From: Mucilaginibacter lacusdianchii
GTDB taxonomy: Bacteria > Bacteroidota > Bacteroidia > Sphingobacteriales > Sphingobacteriaceae
Direction: 5' to 3'
Length of the DNA: 64,000 nucleotides
Assembly: GCF_009770985.1 (NCBI RefSeq)
Contig: NZ_WSRW01000001.1
Span: 434,001 to 498,000 of the forward strand
Shown here: positions 9,118 through 17,921 of the stretch, in pieces
Numbering within the stretch: the first letter of the stretch is position 1
Layout: each line of letters opens with the position of its first letter
Notes under the pieces: generated by a model
The model's input: the letters and a program-made list of their open reading frames with translations, nothing else
The model's database searches: none
What the model was told of the DNA's origin: nothing
Program-made: the position numbers and the translations under genes

Positions 9118-10581
9118 TTAATTAGCCAGTTCTTTAAAGTTGTTCAACAACTCTTCTTTATCGTCAAAGTGATTTTTCACGCCTTTAATTTCCTGAAACT
9201 TTTCGTGACCTTTGCCCGCCAGCACAATGATATCGCCGGGCTGTGCTAAGTGTACAGCTGTTTTGATAGCTTCGTGTCGGTCGGTAATACTGATGGTTTT
9301 GCGTTTGGATGACGGGTCTACGCCGGCTTCCATATCTCTAATAATCTGTGCAGGATCTTCTGACCGCGGATTATCCGAAGTGAGAATCACTTTGTCGCTC
9401 CAGTCGCAGGCAACTTTGGCCATTACCGGGCGTTTGGTTTTGTCACGATCACCACCACAGCCAATAACTGTAATTACCTGTTCGGTACCTTTGCGGATAT
9501 CATGAACGGTGCTCAATACATTTTGCACAGCATCAGGCGTATGGGCATAGTCTACAATACCAATTACTTTGTTAGGTGCGATTACATAATCAAAGCGACC
9601 TTCGGCACCCGATAAGGTACTTAGACTAGTCAGCACTTTGCTTTTATCCTGACCCAACAACATAGCCGTTGCATATACAGCCAACAGGTTGTAAGCGTTA
9701 AAGCTGCCCACCATCTTAAACCACACTTCTTCGCCATCTACATTTAGCAGCAAGCCGCCAAACTGGTTTTCCAAAATCTTTACCTTAAAGTCGGCCATAT
9801 TTTTTAGGCCGTAGGTCTTTTTGGTGGCTTTAGTGTTTTGCAGCATTACGTTGCCGTTTCTGTCATCAACGTTGGTTAATGCAAAGGCACCTTTCGGCAA
9901 TGCATCAAAAAAGCCCTTTTTAGCTTTCAGGTATGCATCAAAAGTTTTATGATAATCTAAGTGATCGTGTGTTAGGTTTGAGAAAATGCCGCCGGCAAAG
10001 GTTAAACCATCTATACGGTGCTGCGCCACAGCATGCGAGCTTACTTCCATAAAGCAATAATCGCAGCCTTTGGCTACCATTTCGTCTAACAAAGCATTCA
10101 GCGCAACCGGATCGGGCGTGGTATGGGTTGACGGAATAACCTGACCGTTGATCTGATTTTCAACGGTTGAAAGCAATCCGCATTTGTAACCCAAGTCGCG
10201 AAACAATTGATATAATAACGTAGCCGTAGTAGTTTTACCGTTAGTTCCGGTAACGCCCACCAGCTTTAATTTTTGCGAAGGATTATCAAAAAAGTTAGCG
10301 GCAACTAAACCCAGTGCAGCAGCCGAATCAGCTACCATTAAAAAGTCGGCCTCGTTTATAGTATGACCGGGCAGGTCTTCACAAATAACTGCGATAGCGC
10401 CATCAGCAACAGCCTGCTCAATGTAGTCGTGCCCGTCAACAGCGGTACCACGTACAGCCACAAACAACGAACCCGGTAAAACCTTGCGCGAGTCAAAAAC
10501 CACTGCTGTGATTTCCACATCAGCGCTGCCTTGCAGTTCGGTAAAGGCCAGGCCTTCTATGATGTCGCTTAAATACTTCAT
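9118..10581 (-). CDS. murE: UDP-MurNAc-L-Ala-D-Glu--2,6-diaminopimelate ligase
   Basis: MurE adds the third stem-peptide residue. The 487-residue protein has the P-loop TGTNGKTTT at about 111-119, the SSHA motif, and the LTHDHLDYH segment. The motif DNPR in LTSDNPRSEDP is the binding signature for meso-diaminopimelate in characterised MurE enzymes, where lysine-adding enzymes differ. A meso-DAP peptidoglycan is therefore predicted. Its start codon overlaps the ftsI stop by 4 bp. murF, often next to murE, is absent here. Confidence 0.97.
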   Translation of the reverse strand: MKYLSDIIEGLAFTELQGSADVEITAVVFDSRKVLPGSLFVAVRGTAVDGHDYIEQAVADGAIAVICEDLPGHTINEADFLMVADSAAALGLVAANFFDNPSQKLKLVGVTGTNGKTTTATLLYQLFRDLGYKCGLLSTVENQINGQVIPSTHTTPDPVALNALLDEMVAKGCDYCFMEVSSHAVAQHRIDGLTFAGGIFSNLTHDHLDYHKTFDAYLKAKKGFFDALPKGAFALTNVDDRNGNVMLQNTKATKKTYGLKNMADFKVKILENQFGGLLLNVDGEEVWFKMVGSFNAYNLLAVYATAMLLGQDKSKVLTSLSTLSGAEGRFDYVIAPNKVIGIVDYAHTPDAVQNVLSTVHDIRKGTEQVITVIGCGGDRDKTKRPVMAKVACDWSDKVILTSDNPRSEDPAQIIRDMEAGVDPSSKRKTISITDRHEAIKTAVHLAQPGDIIVLAGKGHEKFQEIKGVKNHFDDKEELLNNFKELAN

Positions 10582-12671
10582 TCTAGTTCAATTATTATTC
10601 TTGACCCTTTAGGGATAATGCTACCACCGGTTACCGACTGCTTGGTTACTACTCCAGCGCCGCGTACCGTGGTTTTAAATCCGGCATTGCCTAGCACATA
10701 TAATGCGTCGCTTAAACCCATACCGGTTACCGAAGGCACCGTGCCAGGCTTAAACTTCATTTCTTGTGATGGAATACCGTTGCTGGTATCTACGTTACGA
10801 GCGGTGTTTGAAGCATAAAGCGGCTTTACACCCAGCTTTGTGTACACTTGCTGCAACGCTTTAAAGTTGCCGGTTTTAATTTTTGGCAGTTGTGTATTAC
10901 CTACGTAATGCGTAGGCTGGTCTTGATGAATTTCCAGATCGCTGGCGTACACCCGGTCGGCAATTTCGCGAAATACCGGGCCGGCTACAGTTGCGCCATA
11001 ATACCCGTTCTTAGGGTCATTGATCACCACAATTAGAGAATACTTTGGCTTATTAGCAGGGAAATACCCGCAAAATGAAGCTTGATACTGTAACTTGGCG
11101 CGGTAACCACGATTAGCATCAGCCACTTGGGCCGTACCGGTTTTACCTGCTACTTTATACAGCGGATTGTAAATAATGCTTTTACCTGTACCTTCATCTA
11201 CAACCCCTTCCAACATGCCTTTCATTTTACTCAGAGTTACATCCGAGCAAATTTTTTCGTTTACCACACGGGTCTGAAAACGTTCAACGGTGTTACCTAA
11301 ACGCCTGATTTCGCGCACAAAAATTGGTGTTACATACTTACCGTTGTTGGCGATAGCATTGTAAAACGTTAGCATTTTAAGCGGTGTAAGCTGCATTTCA
11401 TAACCATAGGCCATTTGTGGCAGGGTCATATTTTTGTTCCAGCTGGTGTTTTTCGGATTTTTAACGACCGGCTGCGCCTCACCGGGAATTTGTAAACCCA
11501 TTTTCTCGTTCAAGTGCCAATCATATAAATGGTCGGTAAATTTGGCCTGATCATCATGATAAGCTTTGTTTACCAGGTAAGCTACAGCGGCGTTTGATGA
11601 CTCTTCAAACGCCTTTTTAACGCTGACAACACCAATGCTGCCATGCGAATCTTTTATGGTATGGCCCGGAATTTTGTAAGTACCAGTACCCACACGGGTG
11701 CTGGTATCCACCATTTTATCTTCCAACAAGGCCATATATGAAGCTACTTTAAAAGTAGAACCCGGATCTTGGTTACCGGCGATAGCATAGTTAAACTTTT
11801 CCTTATATACACCCGGTTCTACTTTAGTAAAGTTGGCTACAGCACGTACTTCGCCGGTAGCAACTTCCATTAAGATGACCGTACCATGATCGGCATTGCT
11901 TTTAATAAGTTGCTTTTCCAATGCGCTTTGTGCTACATCCTGAAAATTAACATCGATAGTTGATATAATATCAGCACCATCTTTAGGTGCAATTTCATCA
12001 TCCTGATTCACCGGCATCCACACGCCACCTGCTATACGCTGCATCAGGCGCTTGCCGGTTTCGCCGTTGATGTAATCGGCATAAGCACCTTCCAAGCCTA
12101 CCGGATTTTTAACGTTTTCATTTTTATAACCTATGGTACGCATAGCCAGCGTACGGAAAGGCAGGATGCGTTTGTTTTTCTGAATAACAATTAACCCACC
12201 CTTGTATTTACCCAGATTAAAAATCGGGAACTTGCGAATTTTTTTCAGATCCTGATAAGAAACCTTGCGGCGCACTAATTGATACCTTGAACTGTCACGA
12301 CGCGCCTCGCGTAGAATAGCAGAATACTCACGGGCAGATTTATCACCAAAAAACTGAGACAGTTTCATAGCGAGGGAATCAACCTTGTCATAAAACACCT
12401 TATCGTCTTCGATGCCGCCAGCCAGCATATCCATGTGCAACTCATACTCGGGCACAGATGTAGCCAGCAAGCTGCCATCAACCGAAAAAATGTTGCCGCG
12501 GGCTGCATCTACGTTTACATAACGGGTAGACAAGCTATCGGCCATGGCTTTCCATTTTTTACCTTGCACAAACTGCAGCTGGCACATTTTAAAAAACACA
12601 GCAAATGCAAGCACCACTATGAAGCCAAAGGCCAGGTACACGCGCAGTAATATATTGGTTCTGATATTCAT
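10578..12671 (-). CDS. ftsI: Septal class B penicillin-binding protein with C-terminal PASTA domain
   Basis: FtsI (PBP3) is the transpeptidase that crosslinks septal peptidoglycan and works with FtsW. The 697-residue protein has a short cytoplasmic start, one transmembrane helix (about 10-29), a pedestal domain, and a transpeptidase domain with the serine motif STFK (305-308), SSN (358-360) and KTGT (510-513). A single PASTA domain follows at about 640-697 (the TVPSVTGMGLSDALYVLG segment). PASTA tails occur in some Gram-positive PBPs and in Bacteroidota FtsI but not in E. coli FtsI. The 4-bp overlaps at both ends tie it translationally to the ftsL-like gene and murE. Confidence 0.96.
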   Translation of the reverse strand: MNIRTNILLRVYLAFGFIVVLAFAVFFKMCQLQFVQGKKWKAMADSLSTRYVNVDAARGNIFSVDGSLLATSVPEYELHMDMLAGGIEDDKVFYDKVDSLAMKLSQFFGDKSAREYSAILREARRDSSRYQLVRRKVSYQDLKKIRKFPIFNLGKYKGGLIVIQKNKRILPFRTLAMRTIGYKNENVKNPVGLEGAYADYINGETGKRLMQRIAGGVWMPVNQDDEIAPKDGADIISTIDVNFQDVAQSALEKQLIKSNADHGTVILMEVATGEVRAVANFTKVEPGVYKEKFNYAIAGNQDPGSTFKVASYMALLEDKMVDTSTRVGTGTYKIPGHTIKDSHGSIGVVSVKKAFEESSNAAVAYLVNKAYHDDQAKFTDHLYDWHLNEKMGLQIPGEAQPVVKNPKNTSWNKNMTLPQMAYGYEMQLTPLKMLTFYNAIANNGKYVTPIFVREIRRLGNTVERFQTRVVNEKICSDVTLSKMKGMLEGVVDEGTGKSIIYNPLYKVAGKTGTAQVADANRGYRAKLQYQASFCGYFPANKPKYSLIVVINDPKNGYYGATVAGPVFREIADRVYASDLEIHQDQPTHYVGNTQLPKIKTGNFKALQQVYTKLGVKPLYASNTARNVDTSNGIPSQEMKFKPGTVPSVTGMGLSDALYVLGNAGFKTTVRGAGVVTKQSVTGGSIIPKGSRIIIELE

Positions 12672-13075
12672 GGCTTTACCTCCTCGTCTATCAGTTTTTG
12701 CGGTGGTTCAACAGCCTCGCTGATGCCTAAAGTATCGGCACGTTTAGCCACTTCGGTTAAGGTACTTTTGTAAGCTAAATCGGCTTTGGTGCTTTTGTAA
12801 TCCCAGCTCAACTCCTTTACTTCTTTGTTCAGTTTATCAATGCTGCGGATGTTGTTTTCGGCCAGGTGACGGTTACCGATATACACCATACCTAAAAAAG
12901 CCAGGTAAAATAAAAATGGCAAAGCCTTGGTTACCGAATCGGTAGACACAATACTATTGCTCAGAAGGCTGCTTAGTGAGAAACTCTCCGGGTTTTCGTC
13001 AACCGAAGGTTCTTTCACTACAACCTCTCTTTCCAATTCCTCTTCCTGAATTTCTGTACGTAAACGGTTACTCAT
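12668..13075 (-). CDS. FtsL-like divisome protein
   Basis: The 135-residue product has the FtsL layout: an acidic cytoplasmic N-terminus of about 50 residues, one transmembrane helix at about 53-69 (ALPFLFYLAFLGMVYIG), and a periplasmic helical segment with heptad-like spacing (about 75-110). FtsL forms a coiled-coil complex with FtsB/DivIC and FtsQ that activates FtsWI. Sequence conservation is poor, so the call depends on topology and on the position between rsmH and ftsI, where ftsL sits in most bacteria. Overlaps of 4 bp on both sides indicate coupling. Confidence 0.85.
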   Translation of the reverse strand: MSNRLRTEIQEEELEREVVVKEPSVDENPESFSLSSLLSNSIVSTDSVTKALPFLFYLAFLGMVYIGNRHLAENNIRSIDKLNKEVKELSWDYKSTKADLAYKSTLTEVAKRADTLGISEAVEPPQKLIDEEVKP

Positions 13076-13977
13076 CTTTTTACAGCTATTCTTAGTTTAG
13101 CACTCCGGGCCCTATTATTTTCTTTTATTTCATCTTCAGTTGCTGTAATCGCACCGCGACTAACCGCTTCTAAAGGTTTTTGATCATTTCCGTAAAAATC
13201 TTTCTCCACATCTCCGCTAAATTTTCCTTTGGCGATAAAGTTTTTTACCAACCTATCTTCCAACGAATGGTAAGACATCACCACCAACCTGCCGCCTGGT
13301 GCCAGCACATCGGCGGCTTGTGTTAAAAACTCTTTCAAAGCCTCCAGTTCCTGATTTACCTCGATACGCAACGCCTGAAAAACCTGCGCCAGGTATTTAT
13401 TTTCTTTTCCACGGGGTATTAAGCCCTGAATGATATTTTTCAAATCGGCTATGGTATTGATCGGGCCGTTTAAGCGGGCCGTAGCAATAGTTTTAGCCAG
13501 CGACTTGGCATTTTGAATTTCACCGTAAACGCCAAAAATGCGATGCAAATCTGCCTCGGCGTAATTGTTTACTACCTCTTTGGCAGTAAGTTCCGACGAC
13601 TGATTCATACGCATATCCAGCTCGGCATCAAAGCGGATAGAAAAACCACGATCGGCCTGATCGAACTGGTAAGACGACACGCCCAAATCTGCCAGTATAC
13701 CATCTACCGGAACGGCATCATGCAAACGGCAGAAGTTTTTGAGATAGCGGAAATTTTGATCCACAAACTCAAAGCGTTCATCTTCAATCAAATTCTGTTG
13801 TGCATCCGCATCCTGGTCAAAAGCAATCAGCCGACCGCCTTCATCCAAATGTTTCAATATCGCGCGCGAGTGACCGCCGCCACCAAAGGTTACATCCACA
13901 TAAGTACCGTTGGGCTTAATAGCCAATGCCTCGATACACTCTTGCAGCATTACCGGGTTATGATAATTACTCACCAT
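13072..13977 (-). CDS. rsmH: 16S rRNA (cytosine1402-N4)-methyltransferase RsmH (MraW)
   Basis: RsmH methylates N4 of C1402 in the ribosomal P site using S-adenosylmethionine. The 301-residue protein starts with the family segment YHNPVMLQECI and has the SAM loop DVTFGGGGHS (about 28-37). Later landmarks are ADLGVSSYQFDQADRGFSI, TIADL, and SYHSLEDRLVK near the C-terminus. Length is standard. It overlaps mraZ by 11 bp and the ftsL-like gene by 4 bp. Confidence 0.97.
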   Translation of the reverse strand: MVSNYHNPVMLQECIEALAIKPNGTYVDVTFGGGGHSRAILKHLDEGGRLIAFDQDADAQQNLIEDERFEFVDQNFRYLKNFCRLHDAVPVDGILADLGVSSYQFDQADRGFSIRFDAELDMRMNQSSELTAKEVVNNYAEADLHRIFGVYGEIQNAKSLAKTIATARLNGPINTIADLKNIIQGLIPRGKENKYLAQVFQALRIEVNQELEALKEFLTQAADVLAPGGRLVVMSYHSLEDRLVKNFIAKGKFSGDVEKDFYGNDQKPLEAVSRGAITATEDEIKENNRARSAKLRIAVKR

Positions 13978-14431
13978 CCCTCCTTCCTAAACCACCCATT
14001 ACCTCTTCGGCAAGGTTGGCAAAGTTTTCGGGTACGCTGTCCATTTGCTCATCGTACGCTTTCTGATCCCACACCTCTATTTTATTAAACTGACAAGCCA
14101 GTACTACATCTGATGATATTCCGGCATATTCCAACAAAGCTTTGGGCAAATTCACCCGGTTAGAGGCGTCCAGCGTTAGCTCGGTAGCACCACGGGTAAA
14201 ATAGCGGATAAACTCGCGGGTTCTTTTTTCGTACTGGTTAAGCTTACTCAGGTCGTCAACAATCTTGTCCCACTCTTTTCGGGTGTATATAACTAGATGA
14301 CGCTCAAAGCCACGGTTGATCACAAGGCCCTCACGCTCAGCTTCGGGAAGCTGCTTCTTGAGGCCCGCCGGGATCATCATCCGCCCTTTGGCATCCAGTT
14401 TACACTCAAATTCACCTAAAAAGTGAGACAT
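13967..14431 (-). CDS. mraZ: Transcriptional regulator MraZ
   Basis: MraZ is a dodecameric SpoVT/AbrB-fold DNA-binding protein that represses its own dcw operon in E. coli. The 154-residue product carries the two DxxxR half motifs, DAKGRMMIP near residue 13 and DASNRVNLP near residue 89. The start is set at the ATG giving MSHFLGEFECKL. An upstream in-frame ATG would add 29 residues that do not look like MraZ, and it would place the start upstream of the probable promoter and beyond the operator repeats. First gene of the cluster. Confidence 0.95.
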   Translation of the reverse strand: MSHFLGEFECKLDAKGRMMIPAGLKKQLPEAEREGLVINRGFERHLVIYTRKEWDKIVDDLSKLNQYEKRTREFIRYFTRGATELTLDASNRVNLPKALLEYAGISSDVVLACQFNKIEVWDQKAYDEQMDSVPENFANLAEEVMGGLGRRDGE

Positions 14432-14452
14432 ATTTACAACTAGGGTAAAATT

Positions 14453-14460
14453 CAAATGTA
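14453..14460 (-). promoter_or_regulatory. Probable -7 box of the mraZ/dcw promoter
   Basis: Read on the minus strand this is TACATTTG, an exact match to the Bacteroidota -7 consensus TAnnTTTG, 21 bp before the mraZ ATG. No TTTG is found 19-20 bp upstream; the repeats of the proposed MraZ operator occupy that place instead. Confidence 0.55.
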
Positions 14461-14475
14461 AAAGTAACACAGAAT

Positions 14476-14504
14476 TTCCACTTTCCTCCACTTTTCTCCA
14501 CCAA
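14476..14504 (-). promoter_or_regulatory. Candidate MraZ operator: three 10-bp repeats
   Basis: On the minus strand three units follow each other at exactly 10-bp steps: TTGGTGG, AAAGTGG and AAAGTGG, separated by 3 bp. MraZ operators are known as short direct repeats with about one helical turn of spacing (TGGGN in E. coli, AAAGTG[T/G] in Mollicutes). The array ends about 16 bp upstream of the -7 box, covering the -33 region, which suits autorepression. The site is seen directly; binding is inferred. Confidence 0.65.
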
Positions 14505-14549
14505 AAAGTTATTAACATGAATGTTAAAAACTTTTTTTCCCACCAAACA

Positions 14550-14579
14550 AAAACAGCCTGGCTGGCACCAGGCTGTTTT
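14550..14579 (-). terminator. Intrinsic terminator after the small lipoprotein gene
   Basis: A 12-bp perfect stem (AAAACAGCCTGG with its complement) closes a 6-nt loop and is followed on the minus strand by a T-rich tract. It separates the lipoprotein gene from the mraZ promoter. Confidence 0.75.
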
Positions 14580-14682
14580 CAAATTAAATTATATTTTCAG
14601 GTTCTAAATATATAGTTAAATCGGTTAATTTATTTTTAAAACATTAACATTATAAGATAGATTAATTTGAACGATCATGACG

Positions 14683-15105
14683 TTATTCGAAAAAAACCAC
14701 CTGCTCCGGACCAGAAATTTTATTTATATGGCAGGCACATTTGCCACCCGAAATTTCAAAATTAGCAGTAAGTGATTGATTTGTAGCAGGATTAACAGCC
14801 GTTACCTGTATATCATTGCCTAAACCAGATAATTGTTCAATGCTACTGTCATTTATAACAGTATAATATCCGGGTTTCTTAACGGCATCAATAGCTCCTG
14901 CTCCACTAACCGCCCTACCGGTAGTCAAGTTAACAGCACGATAATTTTGAACAACAACTGGCTGCCCCTGCTTATCCACAAACTTTACTACCACCGACTG
15001 AAACTCTAGAGTACACACCTGTGTAGCACAAGGCTTTCTTGAGCCTGATTTATTGCAGGCCATACTGCACAATACACTTATAATTAGGAATAGCTTTTTA
15101 AACAT
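14683..15105 (-). CDS. Small putative lipoprotein of unknown function
   Basis: A 140-residue protein with a lipoprotein signal: a lysine pair, a hydrophobic core, and a lipobox ending SMAC with Cys17 as the likely lipidation site. After cleavage it would be exported and membrane-anchored. The mature part looks beta-rich and has a CxC pair (KCACH) near the C-terminus plus another Cys pair near residues 26-31 (CATQVC), so disulfides or metal binding are possible. I do not recognise a family. It stands alone on the minus strand, divergent from purU, with its own terminator. Confidence 0.7.
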   Translation of the reverse strand: MFKKLFLIISVLCSMACNKSGSRKPCATQVCTLEFQSVVVKFVDKQGQPVVVQNYRAVNLTTGRAVSGAGAIDAVKKPGYYTVINDSSIEQLSGLGNDIQVTAVNPATNQSLTANFEISGGKCACHINKISGPEQVVFFE

Positions 15106-15204
15106 GTAAGGATATATTTTTAGCCTTTACGCATAAGTTTAATACACTGCTACACTATTCATAGGGTAAAAGCTTTTATAAATTATATTTATCTTACCCA
15201 ACAT

Positions 15205-16032
15205 ATGATCATTATAATACAATGCCGAGATGAGGTGGGACTAGTAGCCGGCGTTTCGGGTGTGCTGGCAAAACATTCACTCAACATTGTTTCAATGGAT
15301 GAATATGTAGATAAAGCCGAAAACCGCTTTTTTATACGCTTAGAAGTTGAAGAGATAGCTGATAATGAAGCCTTAAGACAGGAGTTAAAACAGATATTAC
15401 CTGATAATGCCCATATTCAGATTGATCCGCAGCCACAAAAGCGAATTGTAGTATTGGTGACCAAAGAATATCATTGCCTGGCAGATATTTTAGTGCGCAA
15501 TTATTTTGGCACTTTAGGTGCACAGGTACAATGCGTAATTGGCAACCATGATACTTTACGGGATATTTGCCTGCGTTTTGACATTCCTTTTATTTTGATA
15601 TCACATAATGATTACAGCAAAGCTGAATTTGAGGAACGTGTTGCAGAGAGTGTAGCCACTTACCAACCCGATTATGTGGTACTCGCTAAATTTATGCGGA
15701 TACTCTCGCCCGAGTTTGTGGCGCGGTATCCGATGCAGCTGATTAATATTCACCATTCTTTTTTGCCGGCTTTTGTGGGTGCCAGTCCCTATCGGCAGGC
15801 CTATGAACGGGGCGTGAAGCTGATTGGCGCTACCGCTCACTTTGTTACGAATGATTTAGACGAAGGGCCCATCATCGCGCAGCAGATTATTCCGGTAAAT
15901 CATACGTATACTGCTGCTGACATGGTTAAGGCCGGCCGTGAAATTGAAACTTCGGTGTTGGCCAAAGCCCTGAACCTGGTTTTTAACGACCGGGTATTTG
16001 TATACAAGAATAAAACGGTAGTATTTGAATAA
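15205..16032 (+). CDS. purU: Formyltetrahydrofolate deformylase
   Basis: PurU hydrolyses 10-formyltetrahydrofolate to formate and tetrahydrofolate, balancing one-carbon pools and supplying formate for purine synthesis. The 275-residue protein has an N-terminal ACT domain (about 1-80, CRDEVGLVAGVSGVLAKH) and a formyltransferase domain. The catalytic triad appears to be Asn181 and His183 in INIHHSFLPAF and Asp219 in DLDEGPII, as in PurN-fold enzymes. Length is typical. It is divergent from the lipoprotein gene; an AT-rich stretch precedes the ATG without an obvious Shine-Dalgarno. Confidence 0.95.
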   Translation: MIIIIQCRDEVGLVAGVSGVLAKHSLNIVSMDEYVDKAENRFFIRLEVEEIADNEALRQELKQILPDNAHIQIDPQPQKRIVVLVTKEYHCLADILVRNYFGTLGAQVQCVIGNHDTLRDICLRFDIPFILISHNDYSKAEFEERVAESVATYQPDYVVLAKFMRILSPEFVARYPMQLINIHHSFLPAFVGASPYRQAYERGVKLIGATAHFVTNDLDEGPIIAQQIIPVNHTYTAADMVKAGREIETSVLAKALNLVFNDRVFVYKNKTVVFE

Positions 16033-16112
16033 ATTCAACACGTTACAATCAACCACTCAAGAAATGCGCGCAGTGCATTTTGTACGGATGAATAATTATT
16101 TTAGCCAACTAT

Positions 16113-16763
16113 ATGGAAAGCTTACCTAAACTTACTAACGAAGAAATACGCGTACTAGGCGCATTAATGGAGAAAAGCCGCACTACCCCCGAATATTATC
16201 CGTTAACTCTTAACGCATTGGTAACAGCCTGTAACCAAAAATCGGCACGCAAACCTGTGGTTAATTATGATGATGACACCGTAGTACGCACGCTTGACAC
16301 ATTGAAAAAGAAAGGGCTGATATCAACAGCCACCGGCGGATCCAGCCGGGCTACCAAATACAAGCATAATTTTGCCATTGCGTTTCCAGTTATTCCATCC
16401 GAAGTAGCTATTATATGTTTATTACTGTTGCGCGGACCACAAACACCGGGCGAGATCAATACCAACTCGGGCAGGTTATACGAGTTTGAATCATTGGATG
16501 ATGTACAGCAGGCATTGGAAAAGCTGAGTAGCGGCGACATACCTTACCTTACGCTGTTGCCCCGCCGCACCGGACAGAAAGAAGCCCGGTATATGCACCT
16601 GCTGGGCGAAACACTGGACATATCAGAGGATGACGAGCCGGAAACTACTTTACCTTCGGGCTCATCAGTTACTGCTTTGGAAGCCAGGGTTGCACATTTG
16701 GAAGAAGAACTGACCAACCTGCGCGAAGAATTTAACAAACTGATGAAAGAGTTGATGGGATAA
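16113..16763 (+). CDS. YceH family protein (DUF480)
   Basis: A 216-residue protein matching the YceH/DUF480 family: LTNEEIRVLGALMEKSRTT at the start, then TLNALVTACNQKSARKPVV and a second winged-helix-like half with LLLRGPQTPGEIN. The fold is a tandem winged helix, so nucleic-acid binding is plausible, but the cellular role is not established. The C-terminal 35 residues form a predicted coiled coil (leucine and glutamate rich). It lies 80 bp after purU on the same strand and 34 bp before the DUF4256 gene. Confidence 0.88.
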   Translation: MESLPKLTNEEIRVLGALMEKSRTTPEYYPLTLNALVTACNQKSARKPVVNYDDDTVVRTLDTLKKKGLISTATGGSSRATKYKHNFAIAFPVIPSEVAIICLLLLRGPQTPGEINTNSGRLYEFESLDDVQQALEKLSSGDIPYLTLLPRRTGQKEARYMHLLGETLDISEDDEPETTLPSGSSVTALEARVAHLEEELTNLREEFNKLMKELMG

Positions 16764-16797
16764 GCTGTATTTAGATTAAAACATAAACACTGTCACA

Positions 16798-17358
16798 ATG
16801 AATACTAAAACATCATCGCCGTTGGAGCGGAAAGATTTATTAGCCATACTAAAAGCCCGCTTTGAAAAAAATATGAACCGCCATCCAAACTTGAAATGGA
16901 CGGAAGTACAAACCAAACTGGAAGCTCATCCCGAAAAACTTCGGTCGCTTGCTGAAATGGAGAATACCGGCGGCGAACCTGATGTTGTGGACATTGATAC
17001 TGTAGCAGGTAAATACGTTTTTTATGACTGCTCGGCAGAAAGCCCCAAAGGACGCAGAAGTATTTGCTATGACCACAAAGCTCTGGAAGCAAGAAAGGAA
17101 AATAAGCCCGCCGACAGTGCCATGAATATGGCCGCTGCTATGGGCATTGAACTCTTAACAGTTGAGCAATATGCGACGCTTCAACTGTTAGGCAAATTCG
17201 ATTTAAAAACATCCAGCTGGGTGAAAACTCCTGATACTATTAGAAACCTTGGCGGTGCTCTTTTTTGTGACAGGCGTTACGATAATGTATTTACCTATCA
17301 CAATGGGGCTGAGTCATATTATGCAGCCAGGGGCTTTCGTGGAATGCTGACAGTTTAA
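16798..17358 (+). CDS. DUF4256 family protein
   Basis: A 186-residue cytoplasmic protein that I recognise as DUF4256 from its overall pattern: an N-terminal helix pair (LLAILKARFEKNMNRHP), a central CSAESPKGRRSICYDHKAL segment, and the C-terminal GGALFCDRRYDNVFTYHNGA with a final GFRG motif. No catalytic residues are defined for the family. It lies downstream of the YceH gene and convergent with the VOC gene, only 6 bp apart at the stops. No function is proposed. Confidence 0.82.
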   Translation: MNTKTSSPLERKDLLAILKARFEKNMNRHPNLKWTEVQTKLEAHPEKLRSLAEMENTGGEPDVVDIDTVAGKYVFYDCSAESPKGRRSICYDHKALEARKENKPADSAMNMAAAMGIELLTVEQYATLQLLGKFDLKTSSWVKTPDTIRNLGGALFCDRRYDNVFTYHNGAESYYAARGFRGMLTV

Positions 17359-17364
17359 TACTTG

Positions 17365-17808
17365 CTACCGCTTTTGCTGCAATTCAATTAAGTATTCGTC
17401 CGGGTCGGCGAAGTAAATTTGTACCACGCCATCAAAGCGCACCTGCTTGTGGTATTTAATTTTTTGGTTAATCAGCCAAGCCTCTGCTTTTTTAATATCA
17501 TCTACAAACATGGCGAAATGACTGCCGTTACGGTCATCGGCTACAGTAAAATTACGACCATTAAGCAAATGTATTTGCTGACCATTGCCGGCATCAAACC
17601 AAGCACGGGTATTTTTCAGGCTATCTGGTACGGGAATAAGCTTTAGGCCAACCACATTTTGATAAAAGCTGCGGCTTGTGGGAATATCTTTTACCTGTAA
17701 AGCTACATGGTTGAGTTTAATGTAACCTAGGCCGGTCTGCGAGCTTTGCGCTTTCAATACAGCAGCACAGCATGCCAATGCGCATAAGAGAATAATGCTT
17801 TTTTTCAT
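17365..17808 (-). CDS. Exported VOC (glyoxalase/bleomycin-resistance fold) protein
   Basis: The 147-residue product has a Sec signal peptide (about 1-21, ending LKAQ) followed by one VOC domain. Visible family segments are LNHVALQVKDIPTSRSFYQ at the start and IYFADPDEYLIELQQ at the end. Candidate metal ligands are His34 (NHVAL), a central His (GSHFAMF) and the late Glu of LIEL, as in metal-dependent VOC enzymes. The substrate is unknown. An export signal on a VOC protein is less common than the cytoplasmic forms but is seen in Bacteroidota. Confidence 0.85.
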   Translation of the reverse strand: MKKSIILLCALACCAAVLKAQSSQTGLGYIKLNHVALQVKDIPTSRSFYQNVVGLKLIPVPDSLKNTRAWFDAGNGQQIHLLNGRNFTVADDRNGSHFAMFVDDIKKAEAWLINQKIKYHKQVRFDGVVQIYFADPDEYLIELQQKR

Positions 17809-17921
17809 GGAAGATAATAATGGTTGGCTAAATATACAATTTAAACAACCATTAATATTTTACAAAACTTCGAAAGACAAAAATAGCACTTTGTAAATTA
17901 GCGCTACGTTAACTTAGCTGC

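Noticed and set aside
13513..14088. 191-codon open frame on the plus strand
   Set aside because: Lies antisense to rsmH and mraZ, both certain; no motif.
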